From Liolophura sinensis (taxonomy: Eukaryota; Mollusca; Polyplacophora; Chitonida; Chitonidae), in NCBI RefSeq assembly GCF_032854445.1, contig NC_088306.1, positions 190,501 to 254,500 of the forward strand: a stretch of DNA of 64,000 bases. The letters run 5' to 3'. The notes below the pieces were generated by a model. That model did no database searches. It worked only from the letters and a program-made list of their open reading frames with translations, and was not told the origin of the DNA. Shown piece after piece: positions 61,746 to 64,000 of the stretch. The position numbers were made by a program, and so were the translations under genes. How positions within the stretch are numbered: the stretch's first letter is position 1; each line of letters opens with the position of its first letter.

Positions 61746-63039
61746 TAAATGTTAACGGTAGTGTTTTTTGTTTGGTCGGTTTCTTTAGGCCTGCACTTAC
61801 ACTGTGTAATAAGTTTTGTGAAGAGGAGGTAAAGCCATACATGTATGTGCATGTTGCTGGAGTAAGGTGGAAATATCACAGATGTCAGTAATTTGTCAAG
61901 TTGTCAGTCGCTGATTGGGGGCTTATGTAATCATTTCTTGTGTGTAATTAGGCTTAACTGATAACAAAGGAATCCCCACCACTACCACCACCCCCTGCTT
62001 CTCTCCACCCCAACCCCCACCCCTAAAAGCACAAAAAAGTCTCCTCCAAGCCCTCAATTTCTTTTCATACCTAACCATGATTCCAGCTGAATAATCAATG
62101 CTGTATCAATAGGTGTGCTTGTTACCATGGCAATGGCATGAACTGATGAATTTATATTAGAATTTTCATATGATGAATAACAAAGAGCTGTGAATAAGTG
62201 TAATGGTAGTACTGAGAACTACAGAGCATGATGCATGCAGCAGGGATGGCACTGGATCCATATGCATGGTAAGGGTGTGTTATGTGATCTCTGCTTTAAT
62301 ATTAAGGTATAACATGCACCTTGATCAGTGATTGCTTCAGAGTATGGTTTTGAAAGATGATAATTTCTGACATGTATACTTTTGTGTATACTCTGTGCAG
62401 GTATGTGTATAGATTCATACAATGCACCAGATGTGAGGAGCACCCACATCTTAATCTACCAGGAATCATGCCATAATGGTTATAATTAAACTTCATTGCT
62501 CATTTGTCATTGAGCTCTCTTGTGTTGATACCTGAGGGACCTCTGGCAGCTGTTCGAGATTTTAATCGGAAGCCATTGTCACAGAAAAGTTCGGAAATAA
62601 CTAAGAAATCCATGTACATTGTACAGAAGTAGACCAATGTATAGAGCACTGGCTGTCCTGGTATTATGTGTAACTCTATAAAGATTCTTTTGATTTAAAC
62701 ATAATGTTAATAATAGTGTTCTTCTTTGAGTCTGTGGGTTGGTGGTGTGTGTCACTGTAGGGTGGGGTGTTGGTGGTGGGGTTGGGGAGGGGGGAGGATT
62801 GTTAGCGGCACAGAGACAGCTAAGATCCAGCTCCCAATATATAGCAGAGCCAAGATACATGCATAAAGCGAGTCGATTTTATTTTTTTGTCTTTGCTTCA
62901 TGATACATATGTCGTTTTCATACATATCAAGTTTTGATATGTATGTCATTGTTATCACACAAAGTGTAGCACATTCTGATCAAGTTTTGATCTGATCATA
63001 TATGTAGCCCAGACACATTCTCATAAATTTAGGCCAGCA
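61746..63039. other. Non-coding stretch with C-rich and G-rich tracts
   Basis: A CCACC-rich tract lies at about 61976-62027. A G-rich tract with several runs of three or more G lies at 62758-62799. No gene is supported. Confidence 0.45.
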
Positions 63040-63250
63040 TATGATATGATATGTATTTACTTATTTGATCAGTGTTTTATGCCATATTCAAAAATATTTC
63101 ACTTCTGTGGTGGGATCAACATTATGGAGGGAGGTACGACCATCTGCAGTTTGCTGGCGTACCTTCCTTCATACCAGAAAGGAAGCCAGCGTGAGGTGGA
63201 CTTGAACTCACAGTGACTGCATTGGTGAGAGTTTATGAATTGTGCCATTG
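63040..63250 (-). mobile_element. SINE family A, diverged
   Basis: TTATTTGATCAGTGTTTTAT, ATATTTCACTTCTGTGG, AACATTATGGAGGGAGG and GAGGTGGACTTGAACTCACA give the full order of family A body and B-box region on the minus strand. The A-box end is lost. Confidence 0.7.
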
Positions 63251-63911
63251 AGAAAAGCATTTTTTGTCAATAATGCGAGGATTGTATTTTTCCAATATTG
63301 CCTGTAGCCACCATTTTGATAGGTGGGAAAAGCACTGAGTTAAATCCATGTATTATTATATAGGTATACACCAGAAAGAAAAATGTCATTTGGGATATAA
63401 TCGCCAGCGGCAGGGAAATGCATATATAGTACTAAATCCACACCATAGTACATCACTATGAAGATTTCCCTAGGGGGCTGCCACACATGACATTCCATTT
63501 CCTGGCAGTGCATGGCTCATGATAGCCAACATCCACTGTGAGCCTTACTCCAAGTACTTCCCCAAGACCTGGATGGTCAGCAGAACTAAAACTTTGTGCT
63601 AGTCGCAAGTACATGTAGGAGACAAGGTGAACAAATATTTCAGCAGAATACCATGGAAATGGCATGGGTGTATTCAACCAAAGAAACTACTGTTAAGTGG
63701 AGTGGTCAAAAAGACCTGTGGATCGATTGCTCAGGCTATACATTATAGAATACTTTGGACATAGTCCACTTTATGTACATATATTTATTAACATTGTACT
63801 AGAATTTTCAATAATTGTGGAGTATTCCAATATAAATACACTGTACATGCATGACATGCTGCTTCCATGGGGTACATGTAAATCTAATCAGTTATAAACT
63901 TGCTGCGAAGC
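63251..63911. other. Non-coding stretch, nothing recognised
   Basis: No gene or repeat is supported. Confidence 0.4.
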
Positions 63912-64000
63912 GTTACATTGTAGCTAGATGGCTTGGAACTATATACATATCTACATACATGTTACACTGTAGCTAGATGGCCGGGAACAGTATACAGATC
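63912..64000. repeat. 49-bp tandem repeat, running off the window
   Basis: GTTACATTGTAGCTAGATGG at 63912 and GTTACACTGTAGCTAGATGG at 63961 begin two copies. The array may continue beyond the window. Confidence 0.7.

Overview
The window reads as repeat-rich genomic DNA from an invertebrate animal, most likely a lophotrochozoan (mollusc or brachiopod type). The evidence is eukaryotic gene structure (GT/AG introns), tRNA-derived SINEs whose conserved 3' body resembles elements I associate with mollusc and brachiopod genomes, LINEs, Penelope-like elements (PLEs), and abundant short-period minisatellites. No bacterial features, rRNA genes or CRISPR arrays were seen. The species cannot be fixed from sequence alone.

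Layout: (1) 1-5.8 kb is non-coding DNA with a 131-bp repeat and a 27-bp satellite. (2) 5.86-11.99 kb is a complete LINE of L1/Tx1 type with two intact ORFs, inserted inside a GATA microsatellite. (3) 12.3-28 kb is dominated by arrays of 67, 30/36, 37, 34, 44 and 83 bp separated by SINE fragments, with no gene recognised. (4) 28.2-31.2 kb holds forward SINEs and two CpG-bearing candidate regulatory stretches. (5) 31.4-37.0 kb carries the only host gene I can support: three exons of a secreted protein with a mannose-6-phosphate-receptor-homology-like (MRH) domain, whose introns are filled with minisatellites. (6) 38.0-40.4 kb is a dead LINE. (7) 41.3-45.1 kb is a decayed PLE on the minus strand, with its GIY-YIG-like part before the RT and direct repeats on both sides. 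(8) 44.3-48.0 kb is a GC-richer cluster of decayed, tightly packed ORFs with a virus-like layout. It includes two convergent genes that each end in a membrane segment and overlap at their stop codons. (9) 48.9-51.9 kb is a mosaic of two arrays (44 and 43 bp). (10) 52.0-53.4 kb is a second PLE copy. (11) 54.7-57.6 kb is a 51/53-bp array split by a SINE-bearing block that recurs at 58.8 kb. (12) 59.3-64 kb is mostly featureless.

Minisatellites cover roughly a quarter of the window, and several show higher-order structure (7 x 34 bp, 7 x 35 bp, 12-13 x 27 bp, dimers of 43/44 and 44 bp). Many long open frames here are artefacts of stop-free repeat units. The strongest candidate for something undescribed is the 44.3-48.0 kb cluster. 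The GATA-embedded Tx1-like LINE and the PLE/cluster association come next.
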